Of a DNA stretch of 64,000 nt, positions 17,110-25,889 are shown piece after piece. How positions within the stretch are numbered: position 1 is the first letter of the stretch; each line of letters begins with the position of its first letter. The stretch covers positions 4,092,001-4,156,000 of the forward strand of contig NZ_CP029642.1 of NCBI RefSeq assembly GCF_003268655.1, written 5' to 3'. The notes below the pieces were generated by a model. The model saw only the letters and a program-made list of their open reading frames with translations, was not told where the DNA came from and did not search any database. Both the position numbers and the translations under genes were made by a program. Origin of the DNA: Arthrobacter dokdonellae. GTDB lineage: Bacteria; Actinomycetota; Actinomycetes; Actinomycetales; Micrococcaceae.

Positions 17110-18141
17110 CTAGCGAAGTGGCGGGCACGTGGAGCCACGCGGACTCAAGGTCAGTGCCGGACCCTTCCGGGAGGGCAGCGGCGTGTCGGCGCCGATCTGG
17201 TCCAACAGGAGCCGCGCCGCCCGTTCCCCCAGTTCGACGGTATCGCGGGTGAGCGTCGTGAGCGAGGGACGCACCAGTCGGGCCATGGCGGAGTCGTCGA
17301 ACGAAGCGATCGAAAGTTGGGCTGGCACAGCGACCCCCATCTCGGCTGCAACTCCGAGGCCGGCGACAGCCAGGACGTCATTGTCGAAAACGATTGCCGT
17401 CGGACGCTCCTGTCGCGACAGCAGGGTGCGAGTGACATCGGCACCCTGCGCCGCCGAATAGTCCGTGACCAGGGATTCCACCGAGCTCAATCCTGTTGAG
17501 TCCGCGAATGATCGTAACGCCGCGATTCGCAGTCCGGTGTGCTCGAACTCCGCGGGGCCGGCGACGTGCGCAATTCTGGTGTGCCCGAGCGCATGCAAAT
17601 ATTTGAAAACCGTGAGCGCCGCCTCGGAATCGTCGATCCAGACGGAGGGAGCGCTGCCTTCGGACGATGGGCGGGATCCGACCACGATCGTCGGCATGCC
17701 GAGTTCGTCGAGGAGCTGCACGCGAGGGTCGTCCGTGCGCGGGTCGATGACGATGACGCCGTCGACTTGGTGTCCGTTCCACCACTCTTGGTAGGTGTCC
17801 AGTTCTTCCTGCAGGTCGCGGGCGACGAGGAGGTTCATTCCGACGTGAGAACCGCTCAAGCCCAGCTGGATGCCTGAAATGAGGTCGCCGAAGAAGGACT
17901 CGGTGCCCAGCGTTCGCGCCGGGCGGTTGAGGACGAAGCCGATCGTGCCGGCTCGGGCGCCCCCGAGGGCGCGAGCTGCGGAGTGTGGGCGCCAGTGCAT
18001 CTCTCGGGCGATCTCAAGGATGCGTGCCCGAGTCGAGGCCGAGACACCTGGCCGGTTGTTCAGCGCGAAGGAAACCGCGCCGGCCGAAACTCCTGCCCGC
18101 GCGGCGATATCTGCGATGGTGGCGCGTTTTATCGGTTTCAT
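17110..18141 (-). CDS. LacI-family transcriptional regulator of the mannoside locus
   Basis: A 343-aa repressor: helix-turn-helix at residues 8-29 (TIADIAARAGVSAGAVSFAL), hinge region near residue 50, then a periplasmic-binding-type sugar domain (DGVIVIDPRTDDP, IVFDNDVLAVAGLG, SIASFDDSAMARLVRPSLTT). The gene is divergent from the transporter operon and convergent with GH18. A CG-centred palindrome lies in both flanking promoters, so it likely represses the locus until a mannose-containing ligand arrives. The ligand is inferred from context only. Confidence 0.93.
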   Translation of the reverse strand: MKPIKRATIADIAARAGVSAGAVSFALNNRPGVSASTRARILEIAREMHWRPHSAARALGGARAGTIGFVLNRPARTLGTESFFGDLISGIQLGLSGSHVGMNLLVARDLQEELDTYQEWWNGHQVDGVIVIDPRTDDPRVQLLDELGMPTIVVGSRPSSEGSAPSVWIDDSEAALTVFKYLHALGHTRIAHVAGPAEFEHTGLRIAALRSFADSTGLSSVESLVTDYSAAQGADVTRTLLSRQERPTAIVFDNDVLAVAGLGVAAEMGVAVPAQLSIASFDDSAMARLVRPSLTTLTRDTVELGERAARLLLDQIGADTPLPSRKGPALTLSPRGSTCPPLR

Positions 18142-18181
18142 GACTCCCCCTTGCAGACGGTACGGACTTATTCCGGCACAC

Positions 18182-18210
18182 TTGACTATACCGCTTTAGT
18201 GAATAAGTAT
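18182..18210 (+). promoter_or_regulatory. Promoter and LacI-type operator of the mannoside transporter operon
   Basis: TTGACT at 18182-18187, a 16-17 bp spacer and TAAGTAT near 18204-18210 make a plausible promoter. CTATACCGCTTTAG (18186-18199) is an imperfect CG-centred palindrome lying in the spacer. The 18 bases 18182-18199 differ at only two positions from 15907-15924. The divergent lacI gene begins 40 bp away, so autoregulation is possible. Confidence 0.65.
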
Positions 18211-18292
18211 TGTCATTGCAATGAGGATAACGGTGATGCAGATCACTGTCCTCGGCCTCCAGTCACCGTCCTGCACAAAGGAGTTCCAAGCG

Positions 18293-19600
18293 ATGAAGCA
18301 ACGCACCCTAGACCGTCGAAGCCGCGCAATGAAGCGGGCGGGTCGAATAATGCTCGGAACGGGCGTTGCGGCCCTCATGCTTAGCGGATGCTCCGGCGGA
18401 TCCGGCGGTTCCGGTTCCTCCGGTGACGGGTCGATCAACGGCACCATCACCGTGCAAACCTGGGCGCTCACGCCGAAGTTCAGCGACTACCTCGACGGAG
18501 TGAAAAACGGCTTCGAGAAGGAGCACCCGGGGGTTACGGTCAAAATGGTCGATCAGCCAGGCGACGGCTACTCCGACAAGGTTCTCAGCCAGGCCTCGTC
18601 CAACTCCCTGCCTGATGTCATCAACCTTCCCCCTGACATTGCCCTGCCACTGGCCAAGCACGGCTACCTGCAGAATGTCGGCAAGAGCGACTCATCGCTG
18701 GCATCGACGTATGTTGCCGGGGCACTGGACGCCTACAAGTACAAGGGGCTCGACGGAACCTACGGTTACCCCTGGTATCTGAACACCGATGTCGATTACT
18801 GGAACAAGACCATGCTCTCCGACTGCGGACTGGACCCGTCTAAGGTGCCCACCACGACCGACCAACTCTTCGACCAGGCCGCGACGATGCACCAGCACTG
18901 CCCGGACAAGTACCTGATGAGCCGCAAGCCGGGTCTGGGGGACTTCACGCTCGCCGGTGTCAAGGTTCTCAACGATGACGGCACGAAGTTCACGTTCGCC
19001 GATTCGCCGGAGGCGGTGGACCTCATCGCCCGGTACGCGAAGGCGTACCAGCAGAAGTACATGCCGCCGTCCGTGCTCAACAGCGACTACCTGGGCAACT
19101 CGACGCTGTTCACCCAGGGCAAGGTCGCCTGGACCACCGGCGGTGCCACCAGCATCTCCGACTTCGAGAAGAACAACCCCTCGCTGAAGGGCAACGTGAT
19201 CGTTTCCCCCGCGCTTGACACTGCGCCGCTCTATGTACAAGGGCTGAGCGTCTCGGCCAAATCGAAGAACCTCGCCACCGCCGAGGCCTTCGCGAAGTAC
19301 ATGACGGACGCGAAGAACCAGGAGGCCTTCGCCCATCTGGTCAACATCTTCCCCTCCACGAAGTCCTCGCAGTCAGACCCCTTCTTCTCCAAAGATGACG
19401 GGACGCCCAACGGAAAGGCGCGGGTTCTCGCCAACGAGGCACTGAAAACGGCGAAGAACCTCACACCCGTCGAAGCCAACTCTGCAATGTCGACCTTCCT
19501 CGACCAGCAGATCTCACTGGCAATGAAGGGCGAGACCACACCGAAGGAAGCGCTGCAGACCGCGCAAACAAAGATGAACACTCTACTGGCCAACGGCTGA
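18293..19600 (+). CDS. Sugar ABC transporter solute-binding lipoprotein (mannoside locus)
   Basis: A 435-aa sugar-binding protein, first gene of the mannoside operon. The ATG at 18293 follows AAGGAG by nine bases; earlier in-frame starts lack a ribosome site. A basic N-terminal region leads into a lipobox (LMLSGCSGG) and a Gly/Ser linker. The mature domain has TITVQTWALTPKFSDYL, SLPDVINLPPDIALPLAK and GKVAWTTGGATSISDF. By context it captures mannose-rich oligosaccharides released by the GH18 enzyme; the ligand is not shown by the sequence itself. Confidence 0.93.
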   Translation: MKQRTLDRRSRAMKRAGRIMLGTGVAALMLSGCSGGSGGSGSSGDGSINGTITVQTWALTPKFSDYLDGVKNGFEKEHPGVTVKMVDQPGDGYSDKVLSQASSNSLPDVINLPPDIALPLAKHGYLQNVGKSDSSLASTYVAGALDAYKYKGLDGTYGYPWYLNTDVDYWNKTMLSDCGLDPSKVPTTTDQLFDQAATMHQHCPDKYLMSRKPGLGDFTLAGVKVLNDDGTKFTFADSPEAVDLIARYAKAYQQKYMPPSVLNSDYLGNSTLFTQGKVAWTTGGATSISDFEKNNPSLKGNVIVSPALDTAPLYVQGLSVSAKSKNLATAEAFAKYMTDAKNQEAFAHLVNIFPSTKSSQSDPFFSKDDGTPNGKARVLANEALKTAKNLTPVEANSAMSTFLDQQISLAMKGETTPKEALQTAQTKMNTLLANG

Positions 19601-19611
19601 CCGCTCCACAC

Positions 19612-19640
19612 GCCCGGCAGGGTCGCTGACTCTGCCGGGC
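19612..19640 (+). other. Intercistronic hairpin between binding-protein and permease genes
   Basis: A perfect 9-bp stem (19612-19620 with 19632-19640) with an 11-nt loop. It has no T-run. Placed after a binding-protein gene, it may protect the upstream message and lower permease expression, as known for many ABC importer operons. Confidence 0.6.
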
Positions 19641-19663
19641 ACCAACCCTGAAGGGAGACCCGC

Positions 19664-20542
19664 GTGCGCGCGAACCGATGGTTCACCCCGTGGATTTTTG
19701 TCATACCCGCCCTCGTCTGGTTACTCGCATTCAGTGTGTGGCCGTCGATCAACACGGTACGGCTTGCGTTCACCAATGCGAGCCCGCTCGGTGGCGTCAG
19801 CCGCTTCGTCGGACTGCAAAACTTCCAGACGATGTTCGCTGACCCGCAGGTCTGGGAGGCACTGCTCAACAGTGTCGTGTACATGGCGGTCTGCCTGCCA
19901 CTGCTGACGATCCTGCCACTCCTCATCGCGTTGCTCGTTGAGAAACGGCTACCTGGAATTGCGTTCTTCCGCACCGCCTTCTATTCGCCGGTTATCGCCT
20001 CTGCCGTGGTCGTCGGGCTCATCTGGACCTGGATCCTCGACGATCGCGGGGTCATCAACGAAATGGTGAAGGCGCTCGGCATCGTCCAAGGGCCCCTACC
20101 TTTCCTCACGGACCGTTGGTTGCTGCTGTTCAGCGCGATCAGCCTCACGGTCTGGAAGGGCCTGGGCTACTACATGATCATCTTCCTCGCAGCGCTGGGG
20201 AATGTCGGCAAGGACCTGCACGAAGCCGCAGCGCTCGACGGCGCTGGAGCCATCCGCCGGTTCTGGTCGGTGACCATGCCAGGCGTCCGCGGCACGATGA
20301 CGCTTGTTGGCATCCTGGTGTGCGTTTCCGCCCTCCGGGTCTTTAGCGAGCTCTACATCCTGACCAACGGTTCCGGAGGCCCCGGCGGCCAGGACCAGTC
20401 GGTCGTCATGCTCATCCAACAGTACGCGCGCGGGTTCACCGGCAACCTCGGCTACGCCTCGGCACTGAGCCTCCTGCTCTTCGCGGTCACGCTCGTTCCG
20501 ATGCTCGTACTCGCCCGACTCAACAGCAAGGCGCAGCAATGA
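19664..20542 (+). CDS. Carbohydrate ABC transporter permease, MalF type (mannoside locus)
   Basis: A 292-aa permease with a first membrane segment near residues 8-28, about six segments in all, and the ATPase-contact loop LHEAAALDGAGAIRRFWSVTMP near residue 185. The GTG start has a GGGAGA ribosome site. It overlaps the following permease by 4 bp. No ATPase gene is present in the operon, so a shared ATPase is needed. Confidence 0.93.
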   Translation: MRANRWFTPWIFVIPALVWLLAFSVWPSINTVRLAFTNASPLGGVSRFVGLQNFQTMFADPQVWEALLNSVVYMAVCLPLLTILPLLIALLVEKRLPGIAFFRTAFYSPVIASAVVVGLIWTWILDDRGVINEMVKALGIVQGPLPFLTDRWLLLFSAISLTVWKGLGYYMIIFLAALGNVGKDLHEAAALDGAGAIRRFWSVTMPGVRGTMTLVGILVCVSALRVFSELYILTNGSGGPGGQDQSVVMLIQQYARGFTGNLGYASALSLLLFAVTLVPMLVLARLNSKAQQ

Positions 20543-21489
20543 GCGACATCACCGATCCGGACTTCGCCGTCATCGGCCGGGCGGTATCGCCCGCGCCCGA
20601 CGTCACGGGCGGCAGGACTCCACCACCACCTACGGGGGCAAGGCGTCGACGCCGGGGCTGGGGCGTCATGTCCCGGCGCGAGCTGATCCTGCGCTACGTG
20701 CTGCTCGTGATCGTGCTCTTCATCGTCGTCGGCCCGTTCCTCTGGCAACTCTCCACATCGCTGAAGGGCTCCGGAGAGGACATCTACACTTCGACGCCGT
20801 CGTTCATCCCCAGCCAGCCGACACTGGAGAATTATGGGAAGGTCGCCGAAGCGATCCCCGTCTGGTTGTACATCGTCAATTCGCTGACAGTCGCAGCAAT
20901 CGACGTGGTCGGGAACCTCGTCTTCGCCACGTGCGCCGGGTTCGCGCTCGCCCGTCTCCGCTGGAAGGGGCAGCGGATCGTCCTCGGCCTGTTCCTTGCC
21001 ACGCTCATACTGCCAGGCGAGGCGACGATCATCGCGCAGTTCGTGACGATCAAGGACCTCGGTCTCTCCGATTCGCTGGTGGGTGTCGCCCTGCCGGGGA
21101 TGATCGCCGCAATCAACGTTCTACTGATGTACAACGCCTTCCGCCAGATTCCCGAAGAAATCGACCAGGCGGCCGTCGTCGACGGAGCGAACTCCTGGCA
21201 GAGGCTACGGTACATCGCCCTTCCCGCCGTGCAGGGCACTATTGCCGTCATCGCGATCTTTTCTTTCATCGGAGCCTGGGACGATTTCCTTTGGCCGCTC
21301 ATCGTGCTCCAGTCACCCGACAAACTCACCCTGACCGTGGGCCTCCAGTACCTCCAGGGGACGTTCTCGAATGATCAACGCTTGATCGCGGCGGGTACGA
21401 TGATCGCCTTCATTCCCATCGCCGTGATCTTCTCCATCCTGCAGCGGTACTTCTTCAAAGGCGTTGAAGAGGGCGGGGTCAAGGGCTGA
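20539..21489 (+). CDS. Carbohydrate ABC transporter permease, MalG type (mannoside locus)
   Basis: A 316-aa permease with an extended proline- and arginine-rich cytoplasmic N-terminus (about 45 residues, including PPPPTGARRRRRG) before the first membrane segment. The EAA loop reads EIDQAAVVDGANSWQRLRYIALP near residue 213. It pairs with the upstream MalF-type subunit. Its stop overlaps the start of the GH5 gene by one base (TGATG), which points to coupled translation of transport and hydrolysis genes. Confidence 0.93.
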   Translation: MSDITDPDFAVIGRAVSPAPDVTGGRTPPPPTGARRRRRGWGVMSRRELILRYVLLVIVLFIVVGPFLWQLSTSLKGSGEDIYTSTPSFIPSQPTLENYGKVAEAIPVWLYIVNSLTVAAIDVVGNLVFATCAGFALARLRWKGQRIVLGLFLATLILPGEATIIAQFVTIKDLGLSDSLVGVALPGMIAAINVLLMYNAFRQIPEEIDQAAVVDGANSWQRLRYIALPAVQGTIAVIAIFSFIGAWDDFLWPLIVLQSPDKLTLTVGLQYLQGTFSNDQRLIAAGTMIAFIPIAVIFSILQRYFFKGVEEGGVKG

Positions 21490-22802
21490 TGCGGTTCGGC
21501 GTCAATTACACCCCATCCGCAGGCTGGTTCCACTCCTGGCTGGACTTCTCGCCGTCTGCTGTCGCAGCAGACATGGAACGAATTGCCTCCCTGGGCGTCG
21601 ATCATGTGCGGATCTTTCCGCTCTGGCCGCTCGTTCAGCCCAACCGCACCCTTATCCGGCCGTCCGCGATTGCGGACATCGTCCAGGTCGTCGATATCGC
21701 GGCGTCCTTCGGGCTCGACGTCAACGTGGACGCACTGCAAGGCCACCTGTCAAGCTTCGACTTCATCCCGTCCTGGCTGGAATCGTGGCACCGGCGCAAC
21801 ATTTTCGTCGCGCCTGAAGTCATCACCTCCACCGCGACGTATGTCCGGGAGCTCACCAGCGCCGTGGCCAGCCGCCCCAACCTGCTCGGAGTGACGCTGG
21901 GGAACGAACTCAACCAATTTGCCCACGATCCCCATCCGACGCCGCACCGGGCAACGGAAAAGCAGGCCTCCGCGTGGCTGGCCTCCATGGTCGGTGCCGT
22001 CCGTGCGGAACTCGGCTCGACACCGGCGGCCAGGGCTCCCCTCGTGACGGTCGCCCAATACGATGCCGCCTGGTACGACGACGCCCAGCCCTTCGGCCCC
22101 GAGCACGCCGCCGACTACGGGGACCTGACAGTCACCCACTCCTGGGTATTCAACGGTGCCGCGCAACTCCATGGCCCGCTCGGCGAGGGCTCCGCCCGAC
22201 ATGCCGAGTACCTGATGCAGCTCGCTGCCGCCTGGAATCGCGACGCGAATCGCCTGAACTGGCTACAGGAGGTGGGGGCGCCGACCAACGTCGTCCCGGT
22301 CAAGGACGCCCCCGAGTTTCTCGAGAAAACGATCCGGCACGCCGCAGACGTGCAGAACAACTTCGGTGTCACCTGGTGGTGCTCGCACGACGTATCGCGG
22401 AAACTAGCGGACTTCCCGGAGCTGGAGTACGACCTCGGGCTCTTCACCAACGACGGGGTGCTGAAGCCGACCGGCGAGCGGTTCGCCGAGCTCGTGCACG
22501 AGTTCAGGAACGCGAAGGCGGGGGCCGGCACGCCGCCTCGCGATGCGCTCATCCTCGAGGACGTCGACGCCGCCGGCGTACCGGTCGCAGACGTGCGGAA
22601 ATCATGCGCACCAGGGGGCCGGTTTTCGCAGGCTTGGCTCCATCACGCGGCGTCGACTGGACGTGGTCCCCAGGTGGTGCTGCGGTCCAAAGTTGCCGAT
22701 GCGCTCCTCCTTGCCGCGCGCGGCATCACCGAAGTCCACGTCGTTCCGGCCGGCATCGACAGAATCGAACTGTCCATTGCCCATCCGGCCACCCATCACT
22801 GA
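21489..22802 (+). CDS. GH5-like glycosidase, probable beta-mannosidase acting on Man-beta-GlcNAc
   Basis: A 437-aa cytoplasmic TIM-barrel glycosidase with the clan GH-A pattern: the acid/base Glu140 in GVTLGNELNQFA and the nucleophile candidate Glu261 in NWLQEVGAP. The N-terminus MRFGVNYTPSAGWFHSW marks the barrel start. Size, lack of signal peptide and neighbours resemble GH5 subfamily 18 enzymes of bifidobacteria, which cut the core mannose-beta-1,4-GlcNAc of N-glycans. The subfamily call is from memory of that family and from context. An endomannanase or another GH5 specificity cannot be excluded. Confidence 0.75.
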   Translation: MRFGVNYTPSAGWFHSWLDFSPSAVAADMERIASLGVDHVRIFPLWPLVQPNRTLIRPSAIADIVQVVDIAASFGLDVNVDALQGHLSSFDFIPSWLESWHRRNIFVAPEVITSTATYVRELTSAVASRPNLLGVTLGNELNQFAHDPHPTPHRATEKQASAWLASMVGAVRAELGSTPAARAPLVTVAQYDAAWYDDAQPFGPEHAADYGDLTVTHSWVFNGAAQLHGPLGEGSARHAEYLMQLAAAWNRDANRLNWLQEVGAPTNVVPVKDAPEFLEKTIRHAADVQNNFGVTWWCSHDVSRKLADFPELEYDLGLFTNDGVLKPTGERFAELVHEFRNAKAGAGTPPRDALILEDVDAAGVPVADVRKSCAPGGRFSQAWLHHAASTGRGPQVVLRSKVADALLLAARGITEVHVVPAGIDRIELSIAHPATHH

Positions 22803-22862
22803 TCTCGAACACCCTATCCGTCTGCCAGACACAATGGCGGCAGACCACTTTGAAAGGCCCTG

Positions 22863-25800
22863 ATGCACGACGATATCCCCCTGACCATCGGCCGGGCGCG
22901 CCGCGTCCTTGACGAACGGATTGTGCCCGCCGTATACGGCACCACCATCCCATTGGAGGTGTCCTGGCACGAACTGCCCGGGGAACCCATTTCCCCGACA
23001 GAGGGTCTGGCCCTGCATTTCGAGCCGTACGAGGTGGGCACACCATGGGGTGCCGCGTGGGGGACGACGTGGTTCCGGCTACGCGCCACGGTCCCGCCCG
23101 AGTGGGCGGGCCGCAGGATCGATGCCCTCGTGGATCTCGGCTTTGACAAGAACATGCCGGGGTTCCAGTGCGAAGGGCTCGTTTACCGGCCGGACGGTTC
23201 CCCAGTGAAGTCGATCAATCCCCGGAACCAATGGATCCTGGTCCAGGAAGAGGCGGCAGGAGGCGAAAGTATCGAACTATTCCTCGAGGCTGCCGCGAAT
23301 CCGGTGCTGCTGGACTACCATCCCTTCCTGCCCACGCAGGAGGGCGACATCCTCACCTCCTCCAAGCGTCCGCTCTACGCCACCCGAAGGATGGAGTTGG
23401 CGGTATTTGAGCGAGAGGTGCACGAACTCGCCCTCGACATTGAGGTGCTGCTCGAACTGCAGGAGGAACTCCCGCAGGGCCCGCGCCGGATGCGGATCCT
23501 GCAAGCCCTCGATGACGCGCTGGACGAGCTGGACCTGCAGCAGATCCCGGCGACGGCGACGGCTGCGCGCGCCGTGCTGGCCCCGATCCTCGCTTCCCCG
23601 GCGGAGTCGTCGGCGCACCGGATCTCCGCCGTCGGACACGCACACATCGACTCCGCCTGGCTATGGCCGGTCCGGGAGACCATCCGCAAGGTGGCGCGCA
23701 CGGCATCCTCCATGACGGAGCTGATCGAGCAGGACGATGACTTCCTTTTCGGAATGTCCAGCGCCCAGCAGTACGCATGGGTCAAGGAGCATCGTCCCGA
23801 GGTCTGGGAGCGCATCGTCGCCGCTGTCGCCGCCGGACGGTTCCTGCCCCTCGGTGGCATGTGGGTGGAGTCGGACACGGTCATGCCCACCGGCGAATCG
23901 ATCGTACGGCAGTTCGCGTATGGCCAGCGATTCTTCCGCGAGGAGTTCGGCATCGAACCGAAGGGGGTCTGGCTCCCGGACAGCTTCGGGTATTCGCCCG
24001 CGCTACCGCAGCTGATGAAACGTGCCGGATTCCAATGGTTCTTCACGCAGAAGATCTCCTGGAATCAAGTCAACAAGTTTCCCCACCACACCTTCCTCTG
24101 GGAGGGGATCGACGGCTCCCGGGTGTTCTCGCATTTTCCCTCGATGGACACCTACAACTCGCAGCTCTCCGGCGCTGAGGTGGCCAAAGCCGCCAAACAG
24201 TTCCGCGAAAACCGTCTGGCTTCCGGTTCCATCGCTCCCGTCGGTTGGGGCGACGGCGGAGGCGGAACGACCCGCGAAATGACAGGCAAGGCTTCGCGAC
24301 TGAGGGACTTGGAGGGCAGTGCACGCGTGCACTGGGAACATCCGGACGAATTCTTCACGCGAGCCCGCACCGAGCTGGCCAATCCGCCAGTATGGGTCGG
24401 CGAACTGTACCTCGAACTGCACCGAGCCACCCTGACCTCGCAGCACCGCACCAAACAAGGCAACCGCCGCACCGAGCACCTGCTGATCGAGGCGGAACTC
24501 TGGAGTGCCACGGCCGCGGTGAGCGTCGGGTTTGCGTATCCATATGACGAACTGGACGAATGCTGGCGTCAGGTCCTGCTACAGCAGTTCCACGACATTC
24601 TGCCCGGGACTTCGATCGCATGGGTGCACCGTGAAACGGTTCAGGAATACGCCCGTGTCACCAAGCGGTTGGAGGCCATCATCGCGGACGCGCTGGCTGC
24701 ACTCACTGGATCGGGGGAATCGGCGATTGTCGTCAACCCGGCACCCTTCGCCCGTTCCGGCGTGCGCGCCCTCAGCGCGACGCCGGCAACGGAGCTCAAC
24801 CCGACCGAACCTGTTCGGCTCGAAGAGGTATCCGACGGGTACGTGCTCACCAATGAACTGGTTCGTGTCAGCATCAGCCGGGCCGGACTCGTCACGTCTG
24901 CCCTGGATCTCTCCACCGGTCGCGATGCGATCCCTGCGGGTCAAGCAGGCAACCTATTGCAGCTGCACCAGGACTTTCCCAACATGTGGGATGCATGGGA
25001 CGTCGACCGCTACTACCGCAACAGAGTCGAGGATATTCGTTGCGTCGAAGCGCTCGATGCGGAGGTTGGCAGCGGTGGCGTCGCCCGGGTCAGGGTGCAG
25101 CGCACCTTCTCCGACTCTGCCATCGATCAGACGCTCTCGCTGGCACCGGGCTCCCGCACACTGGAAATCACCCAAACTGTGGACTGGCATGAGACCGAGA
25201 AATTCCTCAAGCTGGCGTTCCCCCTCGACGTGCACGCCGAGCACACCATCGCCGAGACACAGTTCGGTGCGAACAAACGGGTCACCCATACCAACACGTC
25301 CTGGGAGGCCGCCAAGTTCGAGACATCAATGCACCGGTACGTTCTCGTGGAAGAACCGGGCTTCGGCGTCGCCTTGGTGAACGACTCCACCTACGGTTAC
25401 GACATGACCCGGGATTCGGTCGATGGCCACGTCACCACGACCCTGCGCCTCTCGCTGCTGCGGGCCCCGCGCTTTCCGGACCCGGAGACCGACCAGGGCA
25501 GGCAGACCCATCGGTTCGGCCTCGTCATTGGAACGTCAGTGGCCGGGGCCACGGAGGAGGGTGTGTTGCTGAACCTGGACGGCCGTTCCCTGCGCGGCGA
25601 TCACGGATTCTCCCCCCTGGTCTCCATCGACGGTGGCATCGTCGTGTCAAGCGTCAAGTTGGCGGACGATCGCTCGGGTGACCTGGTCGTGCGCGTTTAC
25701 GAGCCGATCGGGCGCCGCACGACGGGAGCGCTGAGCGTGCACGCGCCGGTCGCCCAAGCGACGACCGTGTCCCTTCTCGAAGGACCGCTCGGGGCCCAGG

Positions 25801-25889
25801 AGAATCCGGAATCGCCAATGGACGACGGCGTGGTAACGCTCGCCCTGGCACCGTTCGAAGTGCGCACGATGCGCTTCCGGCTCGCATGA
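22863..25889 (+). CDS. GH38 alpha-mannosidase
   Basis: A 1008-aa enzyme with the usual GH38 length of about 1000 aa. The metal-site block GHAHIDSAWLWPVRETIRK lies near residues 258-276. The nucleophile Asp is in GGMWVESDTVMPTGESIVRQ near residue 337, followed by WLPDSFGYSPALPQ. A GWGDGGGGTTREM segment and a long beta-rich C-terminal domain complete it. No signal peptide, so it trims imported mannosides in the cytoplasm. It begins 60 bp after the GH5 gene with a weak AAAGG ribosome site and overlaps GH92 by 4 bp. Confidence 0.95.
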   Translation: MHDDIPLTIGRARRVLDERIVPAVYGTTIPLEVSWHELPGEPISPTEGLALHFEPYEVGTPWGAAWGTTWFRLRATVPPEWAGRRIDALVDLGFDKNMPGFQCEGLVYRPDGSPVKSINPRNQWILVQEEAAGGESIELFLEAAANPVLLDYHPFLPTQEGDILTSSKRPLYATRRMELAVFEREVHELALDIEVLLELQEELPQGPRRMRILQALDDALDELDLQQIPATATAARAVLAPILASPAESSAHRISAVGHAHIDSAWLWPVRETIRKVARTASSMTELIEQDDDFLFGMSSAQQYAWVKEHRPEVWERIVAAVAAGRFLPLGGMWVESDTVMPTGESIVRQFAYGQRFFREEFGIEPKGVWLPDSFGYSPALPQLMKRAGFQWFFTQKISWNQVNKFPHHTFLWEGIDGSRVFSHFPSMDTYNSQLSGAEVAKAAKQFRENRLASGSIAPVGWGDGGGGTTREMTGKASRLRDLEGSARVHWEHPDEFFTRARTELANPPVWVGELYLELHRATLTSQHRTKQGNRRTEHLLIEAELWSATAAVSVGFAYPYDELDECWRQVLLQQFHDILPGTSIAWVHRETVQEYARVTKRLEAIIADALAALTGSGESAIVVNPAPFARSGVRALSATPATELNPTEPVRLEEVSDGYVLTNELVRVSISRAGLVTSALDLSTGRDAIPAGQAGNLLQLHQDFPNMWDAWDVDRYYRNRVEDIRCVEALDAEVGSGGVARVRVQRTFSDSAIDQTLSLAPGSRTLEITQTVDWHETEKFLKLAFPLDVHAEHTIAETQFGANKRVTHTNTSWEAAKFETSMHRYVLVEEPGFGVALVNDSTYGYDMTRDSVDGHVTTTLRLSLLRAPRFPDPETDQGRQTHRFGLVIGTSVAGATEEGVLLNLDGRSLRGDHGFSPLVSIDGGIVVSSVKLADDRSGDLVVRVYEPIGRRTTGALSVHAPVAQATTVSLLEGPLGAQENPESPMDDGVVTLALAPFEVRTMRFRLA

